Shown here: piece after piece, positions 34,353 to 43,840 of the stretch
Layout of the letters: every line of letters starts with the position of its first letter
How positions within the stretch are numbered: the first letter of the stretch is position 1
Program-made: the position numbers and the translations under genes
Origin: Gracilimonas sp.
GTDB lineage: Bacteria > Bacteroidota > Rhodothermia > Balneolales > Balneolaceae
Length of the DNA stretch: 64,000 nt
Direction of reading: 5' to 3'
Assembly (NCBI GenBank): GCA_022450045.1
Contig: JAKURD010000012.1
Coordinates: 31,792 to 95,791, forward strand
The notes under the pieces: generated by a model
Databases searched by the model: none
Told to the model about the DNA's origin: nothing
The model's input: the letters and a program-made list of their open reading frames with translations, nothing else

Positions 34353-35124
34353 AATCTCCTCTTAATTTTCCAAGCCATTTATCTGCATCAATTCCGTGCC
34401 AGTGCGGAGTAGCTTTTTCAATTAACGAATCCAGATAATCTTCATCATATTTTTTCTGGATGTCAATCATCTCAATCAGCTGTAAGCTCTTGGTGTCCAT
34501 TTCTCCGGATTGCAAGTGTTGTTTGCCTTTCACCCGTACCCCATAAGTACGATAAAGCATATTTTCTTCTTTCTCTTTTAATGTGGTTCTATCAGTAGCA
34601 ATCGTCAACACACCATACTCCTTAGTATCCACATGGATATTGGAATTATTTTTACCCCCAGCATCGGTGATTTCTCCATATACATAAAACTCAGCATCTA
34701 CCCATGTTTCCTCTGTACGCTTCCACGCTGTTTTTGGCGAAACGACAAATGGAGTGGAGTCTTCAGCCACAGAAGTAGCAATTTCATAGGTTAAATCTTT
34801 TTCATCTGCATTTTTTTGGAGGTTCTCAAACGCCAAAGCAGACTTGTGTTCCAGAATATCAATAGATTCCTGTTTCTGAACATCCATTAATAAAGCATTG
34901 AATCCCACAACCTCCTGTCTAGACGTGGTAAAAATATTCTCTACCGACCCATCCTCAATTTTATATGAAATGTGTGGACGGTCTTTTTTTGATCCCGGAA
35001 ATAACATGTTCTCAAAATCGTTCATAAGGGCTTTGATATCAGAAATATCAAATAAGTCTGGGCTAATTTTCTTTTGCCCGATTTTACCTGTCACACGTAT
35101 CGTTATGGATTCTTTGTTTTGCAT
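34345..35124 (-). CDS. Unrecognised protein paired with a PIN-domain gene
   Basis: The 259-residue cytoplasmic protein has no signal or membrane segment. It begins KESITIRVTGKIGQKKISPD, continues with an acidic region including MNDFENMLFPGSKKDRPHIS, and has a small beta-rich domain (EFYVYGEITDAGGKNNSNIH, YGVLTIATDRTTLKEKEE, YGVRVKGKQHLQSGE) near residues 145-220. No family is recognised. It precedes and overlaps the PIN gene, the usual order of antitoxin before toxin, so it may control the PIN protein or supply target recognition. This is inference from layout only. Confidence 0.6.
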   Translation of the reverse strand: MQNKESITIRVTGKIGQKKISPDLFDISDIKALMNDFENMLFPGSKKDRPHISYKIEDGSVENIFTTSRQEVVGFNALLMDVQKQESIDILEHKSALAFENLQKNADEKDLTYEIATSVAEDSTPFVVSPKTAWKRTEETWVDAEFYVYGEITDAGGKNNSNIHVDTKEYGVLTIATDRTTLKEKEENMLYRTYGVRVKGKQHLQSGEMDTKSLQLIEMIDIQKKYDEDYLDSLIEKATPHWHGIDADKWLGKLRGDYE

Positions 35125-35260
35125 AGAAGTAATTTAATAGAAACTAACCTTTTTTAATAGTGAATATGAATAGAAGTACATACTAATGGGCCACAATCAG
35201 TTAATAGAGCTCCTTTAACTACATTTCCAAATCAAAATGTTAACACCAATGTTTGCACCC

Positions 35261-35305
35261 AAAAACAAAAAAGCCCCGCACATCACTTATGGTGTACGAG
35301 GCTTT
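35261..35305 (-). terminator. Rho-independent terminator after tRNA-Phe
   Basis: On the minus strand AAAGCCTCGTACA (35305-35293) pairs along 13 positions, with G-U pairs, with TGTGCGGGGCTTT (35282-35270). A T-rich tract follows. Confidence 0.85.
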
Positions 35306-35313
35306 ACTTGATG

Positions 35314-35386
<73 letters not shown>

Positions 35387-35464
35387 CTTCACAAGGACGG
35401 CAAAGATAAAGGGTTTATTATCTACATACAATATTGAATTCATTATCGAGTAAAAAAGTCGGGC

Positions 35465-37165
35465 TTAGATGTGAATATCCTTCAGCCGAAGCTGTAAAGT
35501 GCGGCGCCCGTTCCAGTTATTTTCCTCGATCACATACGCCACTTGGAAAAGATTCCCATTTCGAACACCGGGCAGATATTCGTGCATGTTAAAACCAATG
35601 GTATCGAACACCCCGGAGTTCTCTTGCTTCACCCTCATTTTAAGATGCCCGTTGCCAACGATGGTTGGCTCGCCCACAGCTTTCACATTTTGACTTACAA
35701 AAATAGGACGAAGATTTCCCGGCCCGAAAGGCTCGAACTGACTCAGCAGCTTCCAGAATTTCATGTCCACTTCACCCAGGTCAAGTTTGGCATCTATGGT
35801 GAGTTCCGGCTCAAATGAGTTTTCGGAGAGATCGGTAAAAGCCAATTCATTCATACGGCGGCGAAATTCGCTCAGGTTTTTTTCGGTGAGCGTAAGTCCA
35901 GCCGCAAATTCGTGTCCCCCAAATTGTTCAAGCAAATCTTCACACTTTTTGATCGCTTTGTAGATATTAAACCCTTTGATGCTTCGAGCCGAACCCTTCA
36001 CTTTTCCATTCACTTTACTGAGCATAATGGCCGGACGATGGTACAAGTCCACCAAACGAGAAGCCACGATCCCGATCACCCCCAGGTGCCAGCCTTCTGC
36101 ATAAAGCACGATCGTTGAGGTTTCCTCCATATTAAAATCCTCATCGATCTGTGCTATGGCTTCTTTCATGGTTTTGGAGTCGGTATCCCTACGCTTCAGG
36201 TTGATAGATTCCAGTTCATAGGCATGGGCCTTGGCCTCCGAAAGGGTTTCTGAGATCATTAGCTTGACCGCGGTACTGGCGTCGCCCATACGTCCTGCCG
36301 CATTAATGCGCGGGCCAATGGAAAATACGATTTTCGCAGTATTCACTTCATCCTTCGAAACTTTGATAAGATCAAGCAAGGCCTTTATTCCTACCCGCGG
36401 ACTTTTCTGGATCATATTGAGCCCGGCTTTCATAAGCACCCGGTTTTCATCGATGATGGGCACGATATCGGAGGCGATCGAAATGGCTACCAAATCTAAA
36501 AATTTATATGAAACCGATTCCGGCAAGCCAAGCTTTTTAATGGTTCCCTGTATCAGTTTGAAACCGACGCCCGCTCCGGAAAGGCCGTCAAAAGGATAAT
36601 TGCAATCTGGCCGCTTGGGGTCGAGTACCGCAACCGCATCCGGAATCTCATCCCCAACGGTATGGTGGTCACAAATAATAAGGTCGATGCCTTTTTCCTT
36701 AGCAACTTTAGCTTCTTCAATAGCGGTAATTCCACAATCCACAGATACAATAAGGGAAGCTTTGATCTCTTCAGCATATTTTATCCCGTCCGGATTAATT
36801 CCATAGCCTTCTTTAAAGCGATGGGGGATGTAGTAATCGGCATCAACCCCAAATTCTTTCAGAAACGTATAGATGCAGGAAGTGGCCGTAGTCCCGTCTA
36901 CGTCGTAATCGCCGTAAACGAGTACTTTCTCACTTTTGCGGATAGCCAGTGCCAGGCGTTCGGCACCAACATCCATATCCTTCATTAAAAAAGGATCGTG
37001 GAGGTTATCTATCTTTGGTCTGAAAAAGTATTCTGCATCATCGTATGTTTTTATGCCGCGTATAGCCAGCAAACGGGCTATTTTATCCGGAATTCCAAGC
37101 TTGTTCCCTAATTCCGGGACGTACTTTTCCTCTTCCGGCTGCGCGTATACCCAGCGGAATGACAT
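35465..37165 (-). CDS. recJ: Single-stranded-DNA-specific exonuclease RecJ
   Basis: The 566-residue enzyme degrades ssDNA 5' to 3' in recombination and mismatch repair. DHH-family motifs are in order: GDYDVDGTTATS (about residue 82), VSVDCGI, ICDHHTVGDEIPDAVAVLDP and GPRINAAGRMGDA. The DHHA1 motif GGHEFAAGL comes near residue 415 and a C-terminal OB-like domain follows. Length is standard. It is monocistronic; its start faces the dehydrogenase gene at 37459 across a 293-base gap. Confidence 0.96.
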   Translation of the reverse strand: MSFRWVYAQPEEEKYVPELGNKLGIPDKIARLLAIRGIKTYDDAEYFFRPKIDNLHDPFLMKDMDVGAERLALAIRKSEKVLVYGDYDVDGTTATSCIYTFLKEFGVDADYYIPHRFKEGYGINPDGIKYAEEIKASLIVSVDCGITAIEEAKVAKEKGIDLIICDHHTVGDEIPDAVAVLDPKRPDCNYPFDGLSGAGVGFKLIQGTIKKLGLPESVSYKFLDLVAISIASDIVPIIDENRVLMKAGLNMIQKSPRVGIKALLDLIKVSKDEVNTAKIVFSIGPRINAAGRMGDASTAVKLMISETLSEAKAHAYELESINLKRRDTDSKTMKEAIAQIDEDFNMEETSTIVLYAEGWHLGVIGIVASRLVDLYHRPAIMLSKVNGKVKGSARSIKGFNIYKAIKKCEDLLEQFGGHEFAAGLTLTEKNLSEFRRRMNELAFTDLSENSFEPELTIDAKLDLGEVDMKFWKLLSQFEPFGPGNLRPIFVSQNVKAVGEPTIVGNGHLKMRVKQENSGVFDTIGFNMHEYLPGVRNGNLFQVAYVIEENNWNGRRTLQLRLKDIHI

Positions 37166-37458
37166 GATTGTTTTGTGCTTTATTTTTATTCATAAAGGCT
37201 GATCGGCGGTCAAACCGGGACGCCAACGCTAACTGCGTTCTATTACATATAAAATACTATTAAACGGGAGAAAATCAGCATCTTTGTTCATATAAATTAA
37301 AGTGCTGTCTTTATAAGTTCATCCTGTTGTGAATAACTCTCATCTTACAAACTTTAGTATCACTCTTTGCAAAGAGGTTGAGAACCGTCAAATAAATACC
37401 GAACTTTGGAAGCGGTTCCAAGGTCCCGTCTTTCCAATATAAACCCTTACCTTTTATT

Positions 37459-38634
37459 ATGATAAATGTACTCACTAAAGAATCCAATCCATTGAATAAA
37501 GAGAATAAGAATTTCCCCATTTTTAACGAACTGTCTAACAAAGAACATGAGCAGGTGGTGATCTGCTCTGATCCCGCAACAGGGCTGAAGGCCATCATCG
37601 CCATTCACAATACCACACTTGGACCTGCCCTTGGCGGAACCCGAATGTGGGATTATGAATCTGAAGAGGCGGCCATGAGAGACGTACTCAGGCTCTCGCG
37701 TGGCATGACCTATAAATCCGCTATTTCGGGGTTGAATTTGGGCGGCGGCAAAGCCGTTATCATCGGCGATCCTCACACCGAAAAAACCGAAGCTCTGTTT
37801 CGTTCTTTTGGTCGTTTTGTAGATGGACTTGGCGGGCGCTATATCACCGCTGAAGATGTTGGAATGACCGAGAAAGAAATGGAATGGATCTATTCTGAAA
37901 CCAAGTATGTAACCGGAATTCCAAAGGCATTGGGCGGAAGTGGAAATCCATCTCCCGTCACTGCATATGGCGTTTATATGGGCGTAAAAGCTTGCGCCAA
38001 TAAAGCCTATGGCAGCGATTCACTGGAAGGCAAAAAGATCGCCCTTCAGGGTGCCGGAAACGTGGCATCTTATTTTGCACGTCATGCTGCCAAGGAAGGA
38101 GCCAAATTATACATCTGCGATATTTACGAAGACAAAGCCAAGGAATTAGTTGAGGAAGTTGGCGGTGAATTGGTAGCCCCCGATTCCATCTACGGATTGG
38201 ATGTAGATATCTTCACTCCGTGTGCCTTAGGGGGCATTATAAACGACGATACCCTGGATCAGTTCAAGTGTGATATTATAGCAGGCGGAGCCAATAACGT
38301 ACTGGATGAAGAAGACAAGCACGGACAGATGTTGCTCGACAAGGGTATCATTTACGCTCCTGATTATGTCATCAATGCCGGAGGAATCATTAATATTGCG
38401 AGCGAGCTTGAGGGATACAACGAAGAGCGCGCGTTGCAGAATGCCGGTAATATCTATAACACCATCACCGATATTCTCAATTATTCGGAAGAGCATGGCA
38501 TGCCGGCTCATAAAGCCTCTAATACCTTAGCTGAAAAACGCATTGAGACCATCGGAAACATCAAGAATAAATACTCCTCCAAAGCGAATGTTTCCGGAAG
38601 ATTGGGTGAGGTTTATAAGCGATTTATTGATTGA
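37459..38634 (+). CDS. Glu/Leu/Phe/Val dehydrogenase, most like leucine dehydrogenase
   Basis: The 391-residue enzyme reversibly deaminates branched-chain or aromatic amino acids with NAD. ALGGTRMWDYESEEAA, the catalytic lysine in LNLGGGKAVIIGDP (about residue 95), and the dinucleotide motif LQGAGNVASYFARH are visible. These resemble leucine and valine dehydrogenases more than glutamate dehydrogenases, which are longer. The N-terminus is about 25 residues longer than in Bacillus enzymes, so a later start cannot be ruled out, although no better ATG is close by. It has no obvious operon partner. Confidence 0.88.
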   Translation: MINVLTKESNPLNKENKNFPIFNELSNKEHEQVVICSDPATGLKAIIAIHNTTLGPALGGTRMWDYESEEAAMRDVLRLSRGMTYKSAISGLNLGGGKAVIIGDPHTEKTEALFRSFGRFVDGLGGRYITAEDVGMTEKEMEWIYSETKYVTGIPKALGGSGNPSPVTAYGVYMGVKACANKAYGSDSLEGKKIALQGAGNVASYFARHAAKEGAKLYICDIYEDKAKELVEEVGGELVAPDSIYGLDVDIFTPCALGGIINDDTLDQFKCDIIAGGANNVLDEEDKHGQMLLDKGIIYAPDYVINAGGIINIASELEGYNEERALQNAGNIYNTITDILNYSEEHGMPAHKASNTLAEKRIETIGNIKNKYSSKANVSGRLGEVYKRFID

Positions 38635-38699
38635 CCAATATTGATAAAGATCATGGGAAAAGGGGCCAGGGCATCTGGAGCCTGCAGTACCCCAATCAA

Positions 38700-40286
38700 C
38701 TAAGAATAAGCCGGCTCAACAACCCGCTCAATCTTCAACTTCTTACCCGTCACTTCCTTGAATAGTTCGGATTTGCGTTCCGCTCCCCATATTTCCAGGT
38801 AAGGTTCGCCCTCTGTCCAGATGTTAATTTTGATGAGATCCTCTTCGGAATATACTTCCAGTTCTTTAACGTTCTGATAATGACTCCGGTCCAATCCGTC
38901 AGCAACCCTCAAGATCCCGGAAAGCTTTTTAATTCGTTTTCTTATCGCAGGCGCCATTTTCCAATACTCGTCATGCCTTTTCTTGGGAGTAGATCGGCGA
39001 TGATAGCGGGCTACATTGGCGATGATCTCAATCTCATGCTCTTTAAATCCTTTCAGGTCAGAATGCCTGATGATGTAGAGTGCATGTTTATGATGTTTGG
39101 AATGAGAAATATAATAGCCGATGTCATGCAGGTAAGCTGCATATTCTAAGAGCTCGCGGTCGCCATCTGCGAGCACCATTTCATCCTGAAGCGCATCAAA
39201 AATGGTTAGAGCCATGTTGGCCACATGTCGGGAATGATTCTCGTGCCAGTCGGTTTTTCGGAGTAACTCAAAGACGCTGCGCCTGCGAGGGTCAGCAAAA
39301 GCCCCGGTCCACGGCAGCCCGATCATCTCCTTTTTCAGGTAACGGATCACGATTCCTTCACGCAATGCCTGAGATGAAATTTTAATGGTTTTAATCCCGA
39401 ATTTTCGGATCAGAAAATCAACCAAAACAACTCCGGTATTTATAAACCCAATGCGCTTGGTATCAAGTCCGGATACTTTTTTACGCTGTGTTTTATTGAG
39501 TTTGATGAAATGATCGTAGAACTCGTTGAAATCCTGAGCAGAGAATTCCATCTCGTTCAGGGTTACATCTACTGATTTTCCTTTTCGGGCTGCGATCATC
39601 TGCGCAATATTTTCCATAGTACCCGAAGAACCGATGATGGTATCAGTGCGGTGTTGGGCAAAAGCCTGCGCTACATCCCTAAGCTGTTCCTCATAATGAG
39701 ATTCCAGTTTCTTTATGTCTTCAGGGGTGATGGGATCAGAAGGTTTGAAGATCTCGGTCATCCGGGAAACCCCGATCTTTTTACTGGCTGTGTAGAAGAA
39801 TTTTTCCTCATTCCCCAAAATAAACTCCACACTGCCACCGCCAACATCCGCTATTAGTACGGGTTTTTCCGTCAATTTCACCCCATGGCGAACAGCTAGG
39901 CCAATTAATTCGGCCTCCACTCTTCCCGGGATGGCTAGTATTTTGACGCCTACTTCATCAATGCTTCTTTGAATAAATTCACCACCGTTTTCTGCTTCGC
40001 GGATGGCAGAGGTGGCATAAGCCAGAATTTCCTCACATTCATAACTATCGGCTAAGCGCTTAATGTTCTTAAGGGCTGAAAGTCCTCGTTTGAAGGCCCC
40101 GTCGGATAGCCGTTTCCCCATTCCGCCTTTGGCAAGCTGTACCATTTCCTTAAGCTTATCGAGCGTGCGAAAACTGCCATCTGAAAAGACATCCACAATG
40201 ATGGCGTGAAAAGAGTTGGTACCGATATCAATAGCGGCAACGCGTTTAATGGGGACAACCTGGTTGTTATTGCTGCTGATGATCAC
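38700..40286 (-). CDS. Ppx/GppA-family phosphatase with C-terminal HD domain
   Basis: The 528-residue protein has the ASKHA phosphate-binding motif AAIDIGTNSFHAIIVD (about residue 17), ADVGGGSVEFILG (about residue 142) and SSGTMENIAQM. A C-terminal HD-type domain is visible as YAAYLHDIGYYISHSKHHKH with HRRS downstream. It should hydrolyse polyphosphate or pppGpp in the cytoplasm and so affect the stringent response. Which of the two it prefers cannot be read from sequence. It stands alone, and a repeat element lies in the gap beyond its start. Confidence 0.9.
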   Translation of the reverse strand: MIISSNNNQVVPIKRVAAIDIGTNSFHAIIVDVFSDGSFRTLDKLKEMVQLAKGGMGKRLSDGAFKRGLSALKNIKRLADSYECEEILAYATSAIREAENGGEFIQRSIDEVGVKILAIPGRVEAELIGLAVRHGVKLTEKPVLIADVGGGSVEFILGNEEKFFYTASKKIGVSRMTEIFKPSDPITPEDIKKLESHYEEQLRDVAQAFAQHRTDTIIGSSGTMENIAQMIAARKGKSVDVTLNEMEFSAQDFNEFYDHFIKLNKTQRKKVSGLDTKRIGFINTGVVLVDFLIRKFGIKTIKISSQALREGIVIRYLKKEMIGLPWTGAFADPRRRSVFELLRKTDWHENHSRHVANMALTIFDALQDEMVLADGDRELLEYAAYLHDIGYYISHSKHHKHALYIIRHSDLKGFKEHEIEIIANVARYHRRSTPKKRHDEYWKMAPAIRKRIKKLSGILRVADGLDRSHYQNVKELEVYSEEDLIKINIWTEGEPYLEIWGAERKSELFKEVTGKKLKIERVVEPAYS

Positions 40287-40370
40287 GATAGATAAATCTC
40301 TTTAAAGCTTTTTTAATCATACACAAAAGATAGCAGTTTTTACAATGGATAGATTCAAGAATAATAGGCT

Positions 40371-40652
40371 TAATGTGAGTTAAAGATAAAGAGTTTTAAA
40401 ACAGCTGCAAGATCTATCTGACGGAAACCCCGTCTGATGGATGGGCCTGAATGAGCATGATAAGCTGAATGATAACGGTCAGACCGAGGGGTAGATTAAA
40501 CATTCCCGGATTCGATCTGATGGAAACCTCATCTGATCGATAGGCACAGGATCCGGATGCTGGATTTGGATACGAAATGAACTTGAGTGTTCCGATCAAA
40601 CAAACGGTCAGACGGACTTGGAGCCGGCAGACCGTTAGCGAGGATAATTAAA
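40371..40652. repeat. Long MITE-like element, copy B, with hairpin-rich interior
   Basis: This copy is homologous to 21038-21344, with a diverged left terminal repeat (TAATGTGAGTTAAAGATAAA) and a right end that is no longer recognisable. The conserved interior carries the same three hairpins (40410-40443, 40513-40541 and 40605-40634). In the first stem the copies differ by changes that keep pairing (C-G here against U-G there, and the reverse), and the same U-U mismatch is kept in both. The gap 40287-40713 is mostly this element. Confidence 0.65.
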
Positions 40653-40713
40653 AAATCATGCTTGCTCAATCAGTTTTGAATACCTACCATTGGCTAATTC
40701 GAGAATCAACTGT

Positions 40714-41226
40714 ATGTTTATGCGATCTTTATTGTTACTCCTTTTTATTCCCGTATTTTTACTGGGAGCCTGCCAACCCAAAGAAACTCAAATCCCGCCA
40801 TCTCCGGATGAGGTAAATATGGTTCTTGATGACTGGCACGCCGCCGCTGCAGAAGGAGACTTCGAGCGCTACTTCAATCATTTTGAAAGTGATTCTTCCA
40901 TTTTCATGGGAACGGATGCTACCGAACGGTGGACCATTGCTGTGTTCAAACCGTGGTCAAAACCATATTTTGAAGATGACGGTGTGGCCTGGACTTTCAC
41001 CCCAACTTTTCGAAAAGTATATTTTTCAGATACCGGAAAGACTGCGTGGTTTGATGAGGAACTCGATACTCCAAATCTGGGGCCGAGCCGGGGATCCGGG
41101 GTTTTGGTAAAAAATGAAAATGGGTGGAAAATTGCACATTACAACCTTACTATTCCCATCCCCAATTCTATTGTAGATGATGTGGTACAACAAATTGAAA
41201 CTGAACTAAATAAATCGAAAGAATGA
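40714..41226 (+). CDS. Lipoprotein with SnoaL/DUF4440-like (NTF2 fold) domain
   Basis: The ATG at 40714 gives 170 residues. MRSLLLLLFIPVFLLGACQP has a lipobox, so it should be a lipoprotein; the frame is open from a TTG at 40690, which is less likely. The rest is an NTF2-like fold (VLDDWHAAAAEGDFERYFNH, AFFNPVW-like WTIAVFKPWSKPYFED, GVLVKNENGWKIAHYNLTI) as in ketosteroid isomerase-like proteins, and often such proteins have no known substrate. Its stop overlaps the next gene's ATG by 4 bases, so it is coupled to the M14 peptidase. Confidence 0.75.
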   Translation: MFMRSLLLLLFIPVFLLGACQPKETQIPPSPDEVNMVLDDWHAAAAEGDFERYFNHFESDSSIFMGTDATERWTIAVFKPWSKPYFEDDGVAWTFTPTFRKVYFSDTGKTAWFDEELDTPNLGPSRGSGVLVKNENGWKIAHYNLTIPIPNSIVDDVVQQIETELNKSKE

Positions 41227-43730
41227 TGAAGAAAGGGATATTAGGCACATTAATAATAGGATTTTTAATGTCGGCTCAGGCATGGGCTCAGCTGCAATCG
41301 CCCGCCGAATTTTTAGGCTATGAACTTGGGGAGCAATGGACTCCTCACTATAAAGTGCTGAATTACTTTCAGCATGTAGCCGAAGAATCACCGATGGTTA
41401 CCCTGAGTGAATATGGGAAAACAAATGAAGGCCGGGAGCTGGTGTATGCGGTGGTGACCACATCAGGCAACCAAGCCAATATTGAAGAGATCCGCCTGAA
41501 CAATTTAAAGCTTACGGGACTTGAAGACGGTGAACCTACCCAAAACCAAAAGGCTATTGTTTGGCTCAGTTATAATGTGCACGGAAATGAGACTTCCTCG
41601 AGTGAGGCCGCATTGAATACCATTTATAAACTGGTAACTGAGAACGCAGATTGGCTTGAAAATACCGTTGTAATCATGGACCCGATGGTGAATCCGGATG
41701 GGAGAGACCGCTATGTGAACTGGTACCGAAGTGTAGTCGGTGAAGAAGTGAATGTGAATCCTGAAACCCGTGAGCACAGTGAGCCATGGCCCGGAGGGCG
41801 TACCAATCATTATTACTTTGACCTGAACCGGGACTGGGCCTGGCAAACACAGGTAGAAAGTCAGCAAAGACTTCCCCTCTATAATAGCTGGATGCCTCAT
41901 GTCCATGTCGATTTCCACGAGCAGGGTGTGAACTCCCCGTATTATTTTGCCCCGGCAGCTGAGCCATTCCATACGGCCATCACCGGCTGGCAGCGTGATT
42001 TTCAGACCATGATCGGAAAAAATCACGCCAAATATTTTAATGAAGAAAACTGGCTGTACTTCACCCGGGAGGTCTTTGACCTTTTCTACCCAAGCTATGG
42101 TGATACCTGGCCTACATTCAATGGAGCTATCGGGATGACGTACGAGCAAGCCGGTCACAGTTCAGCCGGACTGGGAGTGCTGACAGCCGAAGGAGACACG
42201 CTGATCTTACACGATCGGCTTACCCACCACACCACCACCGGATTATCAACAGTGGAGATCACAGCTCAAAATCACCAAAAAGTGATCAATGAGTTTTCGA
42301 ACTATTTCAGCAATACGATCGAAAATGGTGCCGGAGAGTACAAAACCTTCGTTATCAGGAAAAGCAGTAATCCGGATAAAGTAACGAGCTTACTTCAATA
42401 TTTGATGAAGCAGGAAATTGAATTTGGTGCGGCTACCCGTTCATTCAATACCAATGGCTATGACTACAGCACCGGTGAAACCGGACGCGTAAGTATTGAA
42501 GAAGGTGATTATGTGATCAGCACCTATCAGCCTAAAGGAACACTGGCACGCGTATTATTTGAGCCAAAGCCTGAATTGGTAGATTCCATGACTTACGATA
42601 TCACTGCCTGGGAAATGCACTATGCATTTGGTGTTGATGGGTATGCAATTCCCGAACGTGTGAACGCCGGTCCGGTTACGTCCACTGCGGTAGATGAACT
42701 TACTCCATCCGTTGAAAAGCCATATGCTTACCTGGCAAAATGGAATTCCATGGAAGACCTGAAATTCCTTTCTCAGATCCTGCAAAAAGGAGTTAAAGCA
42801 CGGTATGCAGAAGAAGCGTTCACCTTGAGTGGAAAAGAATACGAACCCGGTACTCTGATCATCACCCGAAATGGAAATGAGCATTTAGGAGATACCTTCG
42901 ATCAAATTGTAAAAGATGAAGCAGATCTTCTTAACCGCAGGTTGATTCCCGCGACTACAGGTTTTGTAGAGTCAGGAAAAGATTTCGGGTCTTCAGCAGT
43001 GCGTTATATTGAGACTCCCAAAGTGGCCCTGATTTCAGGTAACGGTACCAGCTCCAATATGGTGGGGCATATCTGGAATTACTTTGATCAGCAGATCAAT
43101 TATCCTGTAAACCTGATAAATACCGATGATATTAGCTCTGTAAATTGGGATGACTACCACGTGCTGATAATGCCAAGTGTATATGGCAGCGTAATCGGCG
43201 ACAATGAAATTAGTGCCATCAGGGAATGGGTGCAGGGTGGCGGAACGCTGATTGCTATGGAAGGGGCTAATAACTTATTTTCCGGTAAGGATGGTTTTGC
43301 CCTTTCACGAAAAGAAAGGGAATCTGATGAAGAAAGTGATGATCCGAATGCGAAACTGGTGAAATACGACGAAGCTTCCCGGGAGCGTGTGAAAGAGATG
43401 AATGCCGGTTCCATCTTTGAAACTACCATGGATTACACGCATCCGCTGGCTTTTGGATATGGTGAGAAGTATATGTCCTTGAAACTGGGCTCCACAGCAT
43501 TTGAGTATCTGGATAATGGCTGGAATGTGGGAGCTGCCAAAGAAGGCGCTCATCGAAGTGGTTTTGTTGGAAGTGAGGTTAAGAAAAGCCTTGAGAATAC
43601 CCTTTCCTTCGGAGTCCAGAATATGGGACGAGGCCACGTTGTATATATGATCGATAATCCGTTATTCCGAGGGTTCTGGCACAATGGAAAGTTGTTGTTT
43701 GGGAATGCGATATTTTTTGTAGGGAATTAG
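41223..43730 (+). CDS. Secreted M14-family zinc carboxypeptidase-like protein
   Basis: The 835-residue protein has a signal peptide (to about residue 23, AQAWAQ). The M14 zinc ligands are HxxE in NVHGNETSSSEA (about residue 120) and a later His in VHVDFHEQG. VDFHEQGVNSPYYFAPAAEP and MTYEQAGHSSAG follow. The C-terminal half resembles a glutamine-amidotransferase-like fold (MPSVYGSVIGDNEI, REWVQGGGTLIAMEGANN). This two-part architecture is common in secreted peptidases of this phylum. It should cleave peptides outside the cytoplasm. The gene is coupled to the upstream lipoprotein by a 4-base overlap. Confidence 0.88.
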   Translation: MMKKGILGTLIIGFLMSAQAWAQLQSPAEFLGYELGEQWTPHYKVLNYFQHVAEESPMVTLSEYGKTNEGRELVYAVVTTSGNQANIEEIRLNNLKLTGLEDGEPTQNQKAIVWLSYNVHGNETSSSEAALNTIYKLVTENADWLENTVVIMDPMVNPDGRDRYVNWYRSVVGEEVNVNPETREHSEPWPGGRTNHYYFDLNRDWAWQTQVESQQRLPLYNSWMPHVHVDFHEQGVNSPYYFAPAAEPFHTAITGWQRDFQTMIGKNHAKYFNEENWLYFTREVFDLFYPSYGDTWPTFNGAIGMTYEQAGHSSAGLGVLTAEGDTLILHDRLTHHTTTGLSTVEITAQNHQKVINEFSNYFSNTIENGAGEYKTFVIRKSSNPDKVTSLLQYLMKQEIEFGAATRSFNTNGYDYSTGETGRVSIEEGDYVISTYQPKGTLARVLFEPKPELVDSMTYDITAWEMHYAFGVDGYAIPERVNAGPVTSTAVDELTPSVEKPYAYLAKWNSMEDLKFLSQILQKGVKARYAEEAFTLSGKEYEPGTLIITRNGNEHLGDTFDQIVKDEADLLNRRLIPATTGFVESGKDFGSSAVRYIETPKVALISGNGTSSNMVGHIWNYFDQQINYPVNLINTDDISSVNWDDYHVLIMPSVYGSVIGDNEISAIREWVQGGGTLIAMEGANNLFSGKDGFALSRKERESDEESDDPNAKLVKYDEASRERVKEMNAGSIFETTMDYTHPLAFGYGEKYMSLKLGSTAFEYLDNGWNVGAAKEGAHRSGFVGSEVKKSLENTLSFGVQNMGRGHVVYMIDNPLFRGFWHNGKLLFGNAIFFVGN

Positions 43731-43742
43731 ATGGCGTTATAG

Positions 43743-43777
43743 TGTTACGGTGTTTTTCTTCTACTAACATCGTAACA
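43743..43777. repeat. Perfect hairpin upstream of the MetZ-like gene
   Basis: TGTTACGGTGTT (43743-43754) pairs over 12 positions with AACATCGTAACA (43766-43777), one pair being G-U. The sequence TTAACAC follows. It resembles the hairpin at 17870-17903 in core sequence (GTTAC(C/G)GTG) and flank. No T-run is present. It lies between the M14 peptidase stop and the MetZ-like gene. Confidence 0.65.
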
Positions 43778-43840
43778 TTAACACTCTGACTCCAAATTAT
43801 TATCTTAGGTAAACTTATTCAGGAGAACTAGTCGTAGATT

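Noticed and set aside
41505-42158. Long minus-strand ORF opposite the M14 peptidase gene
   Set aside because: It is a shadow of the M14 peptidase gene, with no recognisable product or start.
43731-43840. SAM riboswitch before the MetZ-like gene
   Set aside because: Only a simple 12-bp hairpin is present; the gap is too short for a SAM-I type aptamer and the core motifs are absent.
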